From positions 1 to 64,000 of the forward strand of contig CANFQA010000007.1 of assembly GCA_947449015.1 (NCBI GenBank): DNA of 64,000 nt, written 5' to 3'. Source of the DNA: Microthrixaceae bacterium. GTDB taxonomy: Bacteria > Actinomycetota > Acidimicrobiia > Acidimicrobiales > Acidimicrobilacustridaceae. The notes below the pieces were generated by a model. It had not been told where the DNA came from. It saw only the letters and a list, made by a program, of their open reading frames with translations, and ran no database searches. A program made the translations under genes and the position numbers. Shown here one piece after another: positions 1-7,746 of the stretch. The stretch's first letter is position 1. Every line of letters begins with the position of its first letter.

Positions 1-89
1 ACATCGGCGTTGATCCCTGCTCGGCGGAGCTTCACGCCCACCGGTTTCAGTCCTCGTTCGATACTCGCCTTCCAGCGGCCGTCAAGCAT
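1..89 (-). CDS. pgsA: Phosphatidylinositol phosphate synthase, N-terminal fragment (runs off window)
   Basis: Only the first 29 codons are inside the window. The translation begins MLDGRWKASIERGLKPVG and continues to GINAD, which resembles the start of actinobacterial CDP-alcohol phosphatidyltransferases that join inositol-1-phosphate to CDP-diacylglycerol in the membrane. A GAGGAG Shine-Dalgarno lies about 8 nt before the ATG, and a TAACCT -10-like box sits at 138-143 on the minus strand, so this transcript seems to have a short leader. In mycobacteria pgsA directly follows thrS and a HIT gene. The same thrS-HIT order lies next door here, which supports the call although the catalytic domain is not visible. 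Confidence 0.72.
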   Translation of the reverse strand, partial: MLDGRWKASIERGLKPVGVKLRRAGINAD

Positions 90-198
90 GGAGTTCTCCT
101 CGGGAGGCCGACATGGTGGCGCTCACCAGACCCCTGAAGGTTAGCAGTCGGCTCTCGCGGGCCTCCGGACTCCGGGACCAGCGGGTTCCCGGACCCAT

Positions 199-204
199 TA
201 CCGT
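199..204 (+). promoter_or_regulatory. -10 element (TACCGT) for a leaderless transcript of the DinB-like gene
   Basis: TACCGT ends 6 nt before the ATG at 211 with no Shine-Dalgarno between. This matches the TANNNT-N6-start pattern repeated across the window. Confidence 0.55.
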
Positions 205-210
205 GAGGGC

Positions 211-714
211 ATGTCCTCTGGCAACCAGCAACCGGTCGTTCCCAGCGATGGGGCCGTGGCGCTGCGCTCGTTCCCCCGCCGATATCGCTCGCTGGTGCTT
301 CCTGTCCTCGACCCGGTGGTCGAAGCGCTCGCTCATCAGGTCGGCCCCGAGGGCGTCTCGGCGGTAGAACTGGTCGCCGACACGGTGCGCACATGGCTTA
401 TCCAGCGCGAAGCATTGCGCCAGACCCAGGTCCATGACTTTCCGCTGTTCCACCCGGCAGTTCTCCATGCCGATCAACGGCATTGGCACAACCCGGTGCT
501 CGAGTCGGCTGATTCCGCTCTCGCTCAACTCGAGGACCTCGCAACGGAACTTGCCGATGACATCGACGCGATTCACGGTGACGCCTGGTTCCGCAGCGGC
601 ACTGTCGCTGGTGGAGAATCCGTCACTGCGCTCCAACTTCTCGAGGCTGCGGTCAACGTCGGCGCCGACAACCTCCGCCAGATCGAGCGAACGCTGGCTG
701 CGATCAGGAACTGA
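211..714 (+). CDS. DinB-superfamily-like protein with degenerate metal site
   Basis: This 167-residue protein has the helical pattern of DinB/mini-DinB proteins, a four-helix-bundle family whose members often bind a metal through three histidines and sometimes act as thiol-dependent transferases. The C-terminal part, AWFRSG...VTALQLLEAA..., aligns by eye with the usual W-x-RTG...VTVLDLA..HEG-HH segment. The last two metal-ligand histidines are replaced here (VNVGADNL instead of VHEGxHHL), so catalysis through the usual metal is doubtful. Its leaderless promoter and opposite orientation separate pgsA from the thrS operon. The end overlaps the convergent membrane-protein gene by 11 bp. The specific function is unknown. 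Confidence 0.6.
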   Translation: MSSGNQQPVVPSDGAVALRSFPRRYRSLVLPVLDPVVEALAHQVGPEGVSAVELVADTVRTWLIQREALRQTQVHDFPLFHPAVLHADQRHWHNPVLESADSALAQLEDLATELADDIDAIHGDAWFRSGTVAGGESVTALQLLEAAVNVGADNLRQIERTLAAIRN

Positions 715-1240
715 GCGCGGTCCAATCCTCAGGGTTGTCCTCGACGAACCATTCCACGATCGAACCATCAACACCGTCGACCAGCACCAGCCCGCGCTTC
801 TCGGGTGGATCATCAGCGGAGTACACCAGCACCCGCCAGGTCGGCCGGCTCAGCAGTCCGCGCCATCCCATTTGGGCCGATGCATGGCCCACCGGGAACC
901 CAACCTGCCGGGTTGCTTCGACAAGAGCATCGGATTCATCGAAGTTGAGGTTCCAACCGGCGATGAAACTGTAGAGACCAATGAGCGCAAGGGCGATGGC
1001 AGCAATGAACACGCCAGTGTTGATGAGCACTGGATCATGATCGCGACGCATGATCCACAGCAGTATGCAGACCGCAGAGATTGCCCAGTACAGATAGGCG
1101 GGAATACGACGTCGGTTGTTGTTCGGGAACAGATACGGCCCGACATAACCCGCGGCATCAAGATCAGTGGGAAGCGCGTCGCGGATCTCGGCGTCGCTCA
1201 GAGCGCCAGTTTCCGGTGTTCCATCGTTGGATTCAGACAT
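704..1240 (-). CDS. Conserved two-helix membrane protein of unknown function
   Basis: The product is about 178 residues. A charged N-terminal region is followed by two hydrophobic segments near residues 48-67 (AYLYWAISAVCILLWI) and 75-95 (NTGVFIAAIALALIGLYSFIAGW), then a soluble C-terminal domain. No catalytic motif is recognisable. It overlaps the end of the upstream HIT gene by a few bases, so it is probably co-translated in the thrS-HIT-membrane protein operon. The track begins at a GTG at 1243; I prefer the ATG immediately after it. A role beside phospholipid or mannoside synthesis genes would be guesswork. Confidence 0.7.
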   Translation of the reverse strand: MSESNDGTPETGALSDAEIRDALPTDLDAAGYVGPYLFPNNNRRRIPAYLYWAISAVCILLWIMRRDHDPVLINTGVFIAAIALALIGLYSFIAGWNLNFDESDALVEATRQVGFPVGHASAQMGWRGLLSRPTWRVLVYSADDPPEKRGLVLVDGVDGSIVEWFVEDNPEDWTALSS

Positions 1241-1775
1241 CACTTCGACCGTAGTCGGTGGGCCACGCCGACCGAAGCCTCGAGCACGACACGTCGAGCG
1301 GTTCGGGCAATACGCGAGTGAGCGCTACTGAGGTCATGAAGTTGGTGTCACCCGACCAACGGGGCAGCACATGGGTGTGCAGGTGGGTCGGTACCCCTGC
1401 CCCAGCAGCTTCACCCAGGTTGGTGCCGACGTTGACACCCTCGCAGCGGTAGGCGACGCGCAGCGCCGAGACGGCTGCAGAGACGAGATCAGCCATTTCG
1501 TGGCGTTCGGTGACCGTAAGTTCCTCGAGCTCGGCCACCGCCCGGTTGGGCACCACAAGCATGTGACCACTGCAGTAGGGATAGGCGTTGAGAAGCACCG
1601 AACAGGTTTCGCCGCGATGAACCACAAATGCTGCGTCGTCATCGAGGCGAAGGATTCGTTCGAAGAGCGACCCCGTGTCATCAGGATCAAGCGAGGTATC
1701 GCCGGGGGTGCTGACCTTGGTGATGTAGCTGTGGCGCCAACCGGCCCAGAGATGGTCGAGCTCTGGTGTCGTCAT
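1233..1775 (-). CDS. HIT-family nucleotide phosphorylase/hydrolase (AP4A phosphorylase type)
   Basis: HIT proteins cleave or phosphorolyse dinucleoside polyphosphates through a nucleotidylated histidine. The HIT signature HLHTHVLPRW is present near residue 130, with the conserved upstream strand LLNAYPYCSGHMLVVPNR. The 180-residue length and the flanking genes match the mycobacterial AP4A phosphorylase encoded between thrS and pgsA. The start is only 3 nt after the thrS stop, and the end overlaps the following membrane-protein gene. AP4A is a by-product of aminoacyl-tRNA synthetases, so coupling to thrS makes biochemical sense. The exact substrate is inferred from family and context. Confidence 0.85.
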   Translation of the reverse strand: MTTPELDHLWAGWRHSYITKVSTPGDTSLDPDDTGSLFERILRLDDDAAFVVHRGETCSVLLNAYPYCSGHMLVVPNRAVAELEELTVTERHEMADLVSAAVSALRVAYRCEGVNVGTNLGEAAGAGVPTHLHTHVLPRWSGDTNFMTSVALTRVLPEPLDVSCSRLRSAWPTDYGRSDV

Positions 1776-1778
1776 CGT

Positions 1779-3731
1779 TCAGGAGTGGTTCGCCACGTCG
1801 GCGCTTAGTCGAGCGATGAAATTTTCGATCGTGATATCACGTTCGACGTCACCGCCGCGAGGATTCACGCCAACGGTGCCGCGGGCGACATCGTCATCAC
1901 CGACAACAAGTACGTACGGCAATTTTTCCATCTTGGCCTTGCGGATGCGCGCACCGAGCGGTTCGTCGGCCACGACCATGTCCGCACGGAAACCCGCCGA
2001 CTTCAATTGAGTGACCAGTTCGCGAGCGAACTCATCGTGATCGTCACGCACGGGAAGCACCCGAACCTGAACCGGCGCCAGCCACGCCGGAAACGCGCCG
2101 GCGTAGTGCTCGAGAAGAACTGCAAAAAATCTCTCAACCGAGCCGAACAGCGCCCGGTGGATCATGACCGGACGGTGACGCTCGTTATCGGCGCCGACAT
2201 AGCTGAGGTCGAATCGCTGCGGAAGTTGGAAGTCCAACTGGATGGTTGACATTTGCCAAGTACGACCGATGGCGTCGCGGGCCTGAACGGAGATCTTGGG
2301 TCCGTAGAACGCACCGCCTCCTTCGTCCATCACCAGCGTCATTCCCTTATCAAGCGCCACGGTGCGGAGGACTTCGATGGCTTCCTCCCACTCCTCGTCG
2401 GTACCGACCGCCTTCGTTTCCGGCTTGGTGGACAACTCCACATAGAAGTCGTCGAGTCCGTAATCACGAAGGAGATCAAGCACGAAGTCAAGTGCCCGGG
2501 CCAGCTCGGCCGGTGCCTGCTCCAAGGTGCAGAAGATATGAGCGTCGTCCTGGGCGAAACCGCGTGCGCGTGTGAGCCCTTGAACAACCCCGGACTTCTC
2601 ATAGCGGTATACCGTGCCGAACTCGAAGAGACGCAGCGGCAACTCGCGATAGGAACGCTGACCCGAACCGAAAATCAAGATGTGGAACGGGCAGTTCATC
2701 GGCTTGAGGTAGTACTCGGTGCCGCCGTCGAGTTCCATGGGCGGATACATGCCATCGGCGTACCAATCGAGATGTCCACTCTTTTCAAAGAGGTTCGACT
2801 TGGTGATGTGGGGCGAGTACACGAACTCATAGCCGGCCTGCTCATGGCGAGCCCGCGAGTAGTCCTCCATGATCCGGCGGATGATTCCACCCTTGGGATG
2901 GAACACAGCGAGACCGGACCCGATTTCCTCAGGGAACGAGAAGAGGTCGAGTTCGACACCAAGCTTGCGATGATCGCGCTTTTCGGCCTCTTCGAGGCGG
3001 GTCAGATAGGCCTCGAGTTCCTTTTTGGACGGCCAGGCCGTTCCGTAGATGCGCTGAAGCATCGGGTTCTTCTCATCGCCGCGCCAGTAGGCACCAGCCA
3101 CGCGCATGAGCTTGAAGTGTCCGAGACGACCGGTGTCGCCAACATGGGGCCCACGACACAGATCAATGAACTGCGGCGGATTCTCATAGGTGCGCACAAG
3201 ACCGGTCTCCGTTGCCGACATCGGGTCCTCGGCCGCACCGCGGATGATCTCGCATTTGTACTTGTGATCACGGAACAACTCGAGCGCGGCTGCTTCAGTG
3301 ATTTCATCGCGGATGAATGGCTGATGCTCTTTGATGATCTCGCGCATACGCGCATCGATGCGCTCGAGATCATCGGGAGTGAACGTGCCGCCATCGGGAA
3401 GTTCAAAGTCGTAATAAAAGCCGTTCTCTACGGGCGGGCCAATAGCGAAGGTGGCTCCATCAAAGAGATCGAGCACCGCCTGGGCCAGCACGTGAGCGGT
3501 GGAATGGCGGATCGTGTAGAGCCCGCGTTCATCAGTTTCGGTAATGATCGAAACCTGATCCCCGTCGGCGAGCGGCCAGACAAGATCGCGTTCAGTTCCG
3601 TTCACCGAGCCGATCACCGCAGCCTTCGCCAGGCGCGAGCCGATTGAGGCAGCAAGATCGCCCACCGTGGCACCCTGATCGAGCTGACGTTCGGAGCCGT
3701 CGGGAAGGGTGATCGTGATCTGCGAGGACAT
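1779..3731 (-). CDS. thrS: Threonyl-tRNA synthetase
   Basis: This 650-residue class II synthetase attaches threonine to tRNA-Thr. The TGS domain occupies about residues 1-65. The editing domain begins with HSTAH (residues 76-80). The catalytic core contains NCPFHI for the zinc-bound active site and [13 protein letters not shown] as class II motif 3. A C-terminal anticodon-binding domain starts near VRVLPV. Length and domain order are normal. A TAACCT box lies 8 nt upstream of the ATG, indicating a leaderless or near-leaderless message, and there is no room for a T-box leader. It heads an operon with the HIT and membrane-protein genes. Confidence 0.97.
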   Translation of the reverse strand: MSSQITITLPDGSERQLDQGATVGDLAASIGSRLAKAAVIGSVNGTERDLVWPLADGDQVSIITETDERGLYTIRHSTAHVLAQAVLDLFDGATFAIGPPVENGFYYDFELPDGGTFTPDDLERIDARMREIIKEHQPFIRDEITEAAALELFRDHKYKCEIIRGAAEDPMSATETGLVRTYENPPQFIDLCRGPHVGDTGRLGHFKLMRVAGAYWRGDEKNPMLQRIYGTAWPSKKELEAYLTRLEEAEKRDHRKLGVELDLFSFPEEIGSGLAVFHPKGGIIRRIMEDYSRARHEQAGYEFVYSPHITKSNLFEKSGHLDWYADGMYPPMELDGGTEYYLKPMNCPFHILIFGSGQRSYRELPLRLFEFGTVYRYEKSGVVQGLTRARGFAQDDAHIFCTLEQAPAELARALDFVLDLLRDYGLDDFYVELSTKPETKAVGTDEEWEEAIEVLRTVALDKGMTLVMDEGGGAFYGPKISVQARDAIGRTWQMSTIQLDFQLPQRFDLSYVGADNERHRPVMIHRALFGSVERFFAVLLEHYAGAFPAWLAPVQVRVLPVRDDHDEFARELVTQLKSAGFRADMVVADEPLGARIRKAKMEKLPYVLVVGDDDVARGTVGVNPRGGDVERDITIENFIARLSADVANHS

Positions 3732-3739
3732 AGGTGCCG

Positions 3740-3745
3740 AGGTTA
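3740..3745 (-). promoter_or_regulatory. -10 element (TAACCT) upstream of thrS
   Basis: TAACCT on the minus strand ends 8 nt before the thrS ATG with no obvious Shine-Dalgarno, consistent with a leaderless mRNA. Confidence 0.5.
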
Positions 3746-3793
3746 CCTGAGGGTCGGCGTCGCCCCGTATGACTCAGAACCGAAAGTGCCGGT

Positions 3794-4990
3794 TCAGCGC
3801 GTTGGTGCTCCGACCAGGAAGACGCCGAGAAGTGCGGCAGCCGAGGCAACTCCCTCTCCACGGGCCACCGCAGCATCGATTGCCGCTACCGCGCCCGGCG
3901 TGTCGAGATCATCATCAAGGCAAGCCCGCACCGCATCGAGAGCAGACCGGCTATCTGCGGCGCCTGGCGCAGTTGTCGTTGCCAACCACCGGTCGAGACG
4001 CTCAGCTGCGGCCGGCATGATGTCATCGTCCCAGGACCACGAATCGCGGTAATGGTGGATAACGATGCCGAGCCGGATGGCACGGGTGTCGTAGGTCTTG
4101 CGAAGTTCGCTGATGAACACGAGGTTGCCCAGTGACTTCGACATTTTCTCGCCATCCATGCGAACCATTGCCTGATGCATCCAGTGCCGAACGAATGGCA
4201 CACCGGTGGCGGCTTCGCTCTGCGCCGCTTCGCATTCATGATGCGGGAAGATGAGGTCCGATCCGCCACCATGGAGATCGATGGTGGTGTCGAGCTCACG
4301 TAACGCGAGCGCGGAGCACTCGATATGCCAGCCAGGACGGCCGGGACCCCACAAGGACTCCCAAGCCGGCTCATCGGAGGCCGAGGGTTGCCAGAGCACG
4401 AAATCAAGCGGATCGCGCTTGTTGGGATCATCAGGATTGCCGCCGTGCTGACGAGCCAGTTCGATCATTTCGTCTCGCGAGTAATGGGAGACCTGCCCGA
4501 AGGTATCGACCGTACTCACGTCGAAATAGACCGAGCCGCCGCTGACATAGGCATGACCGCGATCGAGCACCATGCCGATGAAGCCACGGATATCGGCAAT
4601 CGCTGACGTGGCCCGAGGCTCACTCCAGCACTCCACCACGTTGAGCGCGTCCATGTCTGCATCGAAACGAGCGGTCTCCGCAGCAGCGAGGTCGAGATAG
4701 TGCACGCCCAATTCCCGCGCCTTGCGCAGCAGGTCGTCATCGACGTCGGTGACGTTTCGGACACACCGGGTTTCGTGACCAAGATCGCGAAGCCGTCGCT
4801 GCAGAACGTCGTAGGTGACATAGGTGGCAGCGTGACCGAGATGGGTGGCGTCATATGGCGTGATGCCGCAGGTGTACATCGTGACGATGGGACCGGGCGT
4901 GAACGGAACGATCTCGCGACGAGCTGTGTCGTAGAGACGCATTGGTCCCGCGCTCTCGGCGGCCTGTGCTGCTGTGGTGATATCGCTCAT
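3794..4990 (-). CDS. mshC: Cysteine:glucosaminyl-inositol ligase of mycothiol synthesis
   Basis: MshC joins cysteine to glucosaminyl-inositol with ATP, the third enzyme of mycothiol synthesis. The 398-residue protein has the class I synthetase fold: a HIGH-type segment CGITPYDATHLGHAATYVT starting at Cys41, zinc-ligand region WHIECSALAL and FPHHE, and KMSKSLGN. The ITPYDATHLGHA sequence and the lack of a C-terminal anticodon-binding extension separate it from cysteinyl-tRNA synthetase, its paralogue. A TAGGTT box at 5010-5015 gives a leader of about 13-19 nt with a GGGGA ribosome site. mshD lies elsewhere in the window (56545-57207), so the pathway is probably functional. Confidence 0.9.
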   Translation of the reverse strand: MSDITTAAQAAESAGPMRLYDTARREIVPFTPGPIVTMYTCGITPYDATHLGHAATYVTYDVLQRRLRDLGHETRCVRNVTDVDDDLLRKARELGVHYLDLAAAETARFDADMDALNVVECWSEPRATSAIADIRGFIGMVLDRGHAYVSGGSVYFDVSTVDTFGQVSHYSRDEMIELARQHGGNPDDPNKRDPLDFVLWQPSASDEPAWESLWGPGRPGWHIECSALALRELDTTIDLHGGGSDLIFPHHECEAAQSEAATGVPFVRHWMHQAMVRMDGEKMSKSLGNLVFISELRKTYDTRAIRLGIVIHHYRDSWSWDDDIMPAAAERLDRWLATTTAPGAADSRSALDAVRACLDDDLDTPGAVAAIDAAVARGEGVASAAALLGVFLVGAPTR

Positions 4991-5050
4991 CGAGATTCCC
5001 CGGGTTCAGAACCTAGGCAGGTTACCGGTCTCGGAGCGGTTGCCGTGGAC

Positions 5051-5713
5051 TCAATCCGGGAGGTTCTTCCCGGTGAACTTGATCGCCACACGGGTCTTGT
5101 ACCGAAGGTTGAGCTCGAGCAGCACCGCCGTGAATGCCTCGATCGGCGCGGCCTGGGTCAGGTCACCAGCGTCGAGCACGCGCATCGCCGGTATCTGAGC
5201 GATGAGATCCATACAGGTGCGCTTGGCATCAGCGTGATCAGAGCACACGAGGACATCGCTCTCAACCGGATGCGCGAGATCGCCAAGTTCCTTCGCCGGG
5301 ACATGATGCAGCGCGGCAACAACACGGCAATCGGGAACCGCTGCCTGGACACTCGCAGCAACCGAACCGCGAGGCGGAACCAGTGGCTGGAACTCATGGC
5401 CAACACGCACCAGGGCGTTGGCCATGGAAAGCACGACCTTTCCGTGGAGGTGCTCACCAACTGCTTTGGCAGTGGTCCAAGCCGCGTCCCATGGTGTGGC
5501 GATCACGATGAGATCAGCCATCGCCGCGCCTTCATTATCAGCGGCACTCAAGGCCAGGTGATGATCAGGCCAGCGACCTTTGAGTTCATTGACGACCTCA
5601 GCGGCCCGCTCGGCCGAGCGTGACCCGAGGATGACCTCATGGCCAGCGACCGCGAGACGCACGCCGAGACCGCTGCCGGCAGGACCTGTTGCTCCAAGGA
5701 TTCCGATCTTCAC
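5051..5713 (-). CDS. fno: F420H2:NADP+ oxidoreductase (NADPH-dependent F420 reductase)
   Basis: This 220-residue protein is predicted to exchange hydride between NADP(H) and the deazaflavin F420 in the cytosol. The N-terminal Rossmann motif is GILGATGPAGSGLGVRLA, followed by a GSRSAERA segment that typically selects NADPH. The F420-facing region includes VVAALHHVPA. The gene starts at GTG with a TACGGT box 7 nt upstream, a leaderless layout. It is divergent from fabI across a perfect palindrome, so both may answer to one regulator. It points to an F420-using organism, as in Actinobacteria. Direction of hydride flow cannot be read from sequence. Confidence 0.87.
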   Translation of the reverse strand: MKIGILGATGPAGSGLGVRLAVAGHEVILGSRSAERAAEVVNELKGRWPDHHLALSAADNEGAAMADLIVIATPWDAAWTTAKAVGEHLHGKVVLSMANALVRVGHEFQPLVPPRGSVAASVQAAVPDCRVVAALHHVPAKELGDLAHPVESDVLVCSDHADAKRTCMDLIAQIPAMRVLDAGDLTQAAPIEAFTAVLLELNLRYKTRVAIKFTGKNLPD

Positions 5714-5720
5714 GGCGCTG

Positions 5721-5726
5721 ACCGTA
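5721..5726 (-). promoter_or_regulatory. -10 element (TACGGT) for leaderless fno
   Basis: TACGGT on the minus strand lies 7 nt before the GTG start of the F420 oxidoreductase. Confidence 0.55.
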
Positions 5727-5746
5727 GTCGCGTCGGAGAGAAGTTG

Positions 5747-5760
5747 TTACCGATCGGTAA
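5747..5760. promoter_or_regulatory. Perfect 14-bp palindrome, probable TetR-family operator
   Basis: TTACCGATCGGTAA is a perfect inverted repeat between the divergent fno and fabI genes. It lies about 20 bp behind the fno -10 box and about 40 bp before a TATCGT -10 candidate for fabI (5802-5807). Palindromes of the ACCGATCGGT kind are typical TetR-family operators. No TetR gene is in the window, so the regulator is unknown. Confidence 0.55.
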
Positions 5761-5832
5761 GTTCCTGCAGCCTCCGGTCCGGTGAGGCGCCCAACGACGC
5801 CTATCGTTCGGAACACCACAACTGGAGGAACC

Positions 5833-6600
5833 ATGGGACTTCTCGAAGGACGACGACTGCTCATCACCGGTGTTCTGACCGAGTCGTCGATCGGATTCGG
5901 CGTGGCCGCGCTCGCCCAACAAGAAGGGGCAGAGATCATTCTCACCGGCGCCGGCAACGGCATGAAGCACACCGAGAAGAGTGCCCGCAAGCTTCCGGTC
6001 GTGCCCACCGTTTTGGAATTCGACGTAGCCGACCCCACCCATATCCCCCGTCTCCGCGATGAACTGCAGCAGCGCTGGGGCACTGTCGACGGTGCGCTCC
6101 ACGCCATTGGATTCGCCCCGCCGATCTGCCTCGGCGGAACCTTCATGGACGCGACCTGGGACGACGTCTCGGTAGCGGTCAACATCTCCGCCTACTCGCT
6201 CAAGGCGCTTGCTGACGTCGTTGCTCCGCTCATGCCCAACGGCGGTTCCATCGTCGGCCTTGATTTTGATAACACTGCGTCATGGCCCTCCTATGACTGG
6301 ATGGGTGTGGCCAAGTCAGCGTTTGAATCAACATCTCGCTACCTCGCGCGCTATCTCGGTCCGCAGCAGATTCGCGTGAACCTCGTCGCCGCCGGTCCGA
6401 TCAAGACCATCGCGGCGCGTTCGATCCCCGGGTTCTCTAAGTTTGAGGACGTCTGGGACGAGCGCGCGCCGCTCGGTTGGGATGTACGCAATGCTCCCGG
6501 CGTCGCCCGGGCCTGCGTGGCACTGCTGTCGGACTGGTTCCCCCAGACCACCGGCGAGGTCATCCACGTCGATGGCGGCTATCACAGCACCGGCGCCTGA
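5833..6600 (+). CDS. fabI: Enoyl-[acyl-carrier-protein] reductase, InhA-like
   Basis: FabI/InhA reduces trans-2-enoyl-ACP with NADH in the last step of each fatty-acid elongation cycle. The 255-residue product carries the FabI-type nucleotide segment GRRLLITGVLTESSIGFG and the catalytic Tyr154-x6-Lys161 in SYDWMGVAKSAFES, closest by eye to mycobacterial InhA. The start at 5833 is chosen because GGAGG sits 5-9 nt upstream and the family begins MxGLLxGR; the track's longer ORF adds unsupported residues. It stands apart from the fabD-H-G-acpP-F operon at 34-38 kb and has its own promoter region with a TetR-like operator. Confidence 0.95.
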   Translation: MGLLEGRRLLITGVLTESSIGFGVAALAQQEGAEIILTGAGNGMKHTEKSARKLPVVPTVLEFDVADPTHIPRLRDELQQRWGTVDGALHAIGFAPPICLGGTFMDATWDDVSVAVNISAYSLKALADVVAPLMPNGGSIVGLDFDNTASWPSYDWMGVAKSAFESTSRYLARYLGPQQIRVNLVAAGPIKTIAARSIPGFSKFEDVWDERAPLGWDVRNAPGVARACVALLSDWFPQTTGEVIHVDGGYHSTGA

Positions 6601-6690
6601 CAACCTCGCACCTCTGCTGCGCACCTCAACCGCGCCCCTACCGCCGGACAACTCCATCGCTCAGAACGAATCTGCATACAGCGTCGACGC

Positions 6691-7746
6691 TCAGTTGCGT
6701 TCGTCCATTTTCTGATCAGTGAGCTCCTGGAGAAGTCCACCCAAAAGATCATCCAGGGTGATCATTCCCACTGTGGCGCCGGTGCCAGGATCGACCACGC
6801 GAGCAATGTGCACACCGGTGGCGCGCATCTCGAGCATGACCGGTTCAACAGTCGAGTCGACCGCAACTGTTGGTAACGGACGAGTGATCTCAGCCACGGT
6901 CGTGGTCGCCATCTCGGATCGTTGAAGCGAAAGCAGGTCCTTGGTGTGCAGGAATCCGCGCACATCAGCCATGCCACCGACACCCACCACGATCAACCGG
7001 GTATGCGAGGTAGTCGCAGCCAACTGTTCGGCCTCAACAGCCGTCGCTGCCGCCGAAACAGTGCTGATAGCGGTTGCCATCACCATCTTCGAGCCAACAT
7101 CGCGACCGCCGAAGTCAAGCACCCCTGACAGGATTGCCGCCGCAGTACTTGGAATCGAGCCTTCCTCCTTCGAGGCAGCAACCAGAACTGCGAGTTCTTT
7201 TGTGGTGTGCGCACTCAGCAGTTCGTCGCGGGGTTCGACGCCGAAGAGTCGGACACCAGCGTTGGCCGCGACATTGAGCACTGCCACGAACGGTCGCGCC
7301 ACCAGCAGGTAGAAGCGGTTCGGTCCGGTAAGCGCCCGCAGGGTCGATTCAGGTCGGCCCAGCGTGATGCTTTTGGGGACCATCTCGCCAAACACCATGT
7401 GCACGAACACCACAATGAGTAGTCCGATAATCACCGAGACCGGATGGACCCATCCCTCGGGCAACTTTGGAATGTGCCCGATCGGAGTCTGCAGGAGATG
7501 CGAAAGCGCTGGTTCGCCGATCATTCCCAGCAGCAACGAAGCAATCGTGATGCCGAGCTGCGCGCCAGCCAACTGCACGCTCAGATCACGCATCGCCCCG
7601 AGCGCGCGAACCGCTGAACGATCTCCGGCGTCCGCGAGCGGTTCGAGCCGGCTGCTGCGCGATCCAACCAGCGCGAACTCAAGCGCCACAAAGAACCCAT
7701 TGATGGCAAGCAGGAGCACGATGATCACAAATGGCCACATGGTCAC
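6691..7746 (-). CDS. CNNM/CorC-like transporter protein (DUF21 plus CBS domains), short form
   Basis: This 351-residue membrane protein has an N-terminal DUF21 (CNNM) transmembrane domain (PFVIIVLLLAINGFFVALEFALVGSRSSR and following helices), then a CBS pair. It lacks the C-terminal CorC/HlyC domain present in its neighbour. Such proteins are linked to divalent cation, chiefly magnesium, transport or sensing. It begins with GTG and shares one base with the TAG stop of the upstream paralogue, so the two are translationally coupled and probably form a heteromeric unit, as paired genes of this family do in other Actinobacteria. Substrate is inferred from family only. Confidence 0.85.
   Translation of the reverse strand: MTMWPFVIIVLLLAINGFFVALEFALVGSRSSRLEPLADAGDRSAVRALGAMRDLSVQLAGAQLGITIASLLLGMIGEPALSHLLQTPIGHIPKLPEGWVHPVSVIIGLLIVVFVHMVFGEMVPKSITLGRPESTLRALTGPNRFYLLVARPFVAVLNVAANAGVRLFGVEPRDELLSAHTTKELAVLVAASKEEGSIPSTAAAILSGVLDFGGRDVGSKMVMATAISTVSAAATAVEAEQLAATTSHTRLIVVGVGGMADVRGFLHTKDLLSLQRSEMATTTVAEITRPLPTVAVDSTVEPVMLEMRATGVHIARVVDPGTGATVGMITLDDLLGGLLQELTDQKMDERN

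Noticed and set aside
2253-3647. 464-codon plus-strand ORF over thrS
   Set aside because: It is the antisense shadow of thrS; high GC gives long open frames opposite real genes, and the translation resembles no family.
3794-4990. Cysteinyl-tRNA synthetase
   Set aside because: Length near 400, the ITPYDATHLGHA segment and the missing anticodon domain fit MshC instead.
4700-5623. 307-codon plus-strand ORF spanning mshC and fno
   Set aside because: It crosses two well-supported minus-strand genes and has no recognisable domain.
6680-6691. Perfect 12-bp palindrome AGCGTCGACGCT after fabI
   Set aside because: No loop for a terminator and no gene in position to be controlled; one such palindrome is expected by chance in GC-rich DNA of this size.
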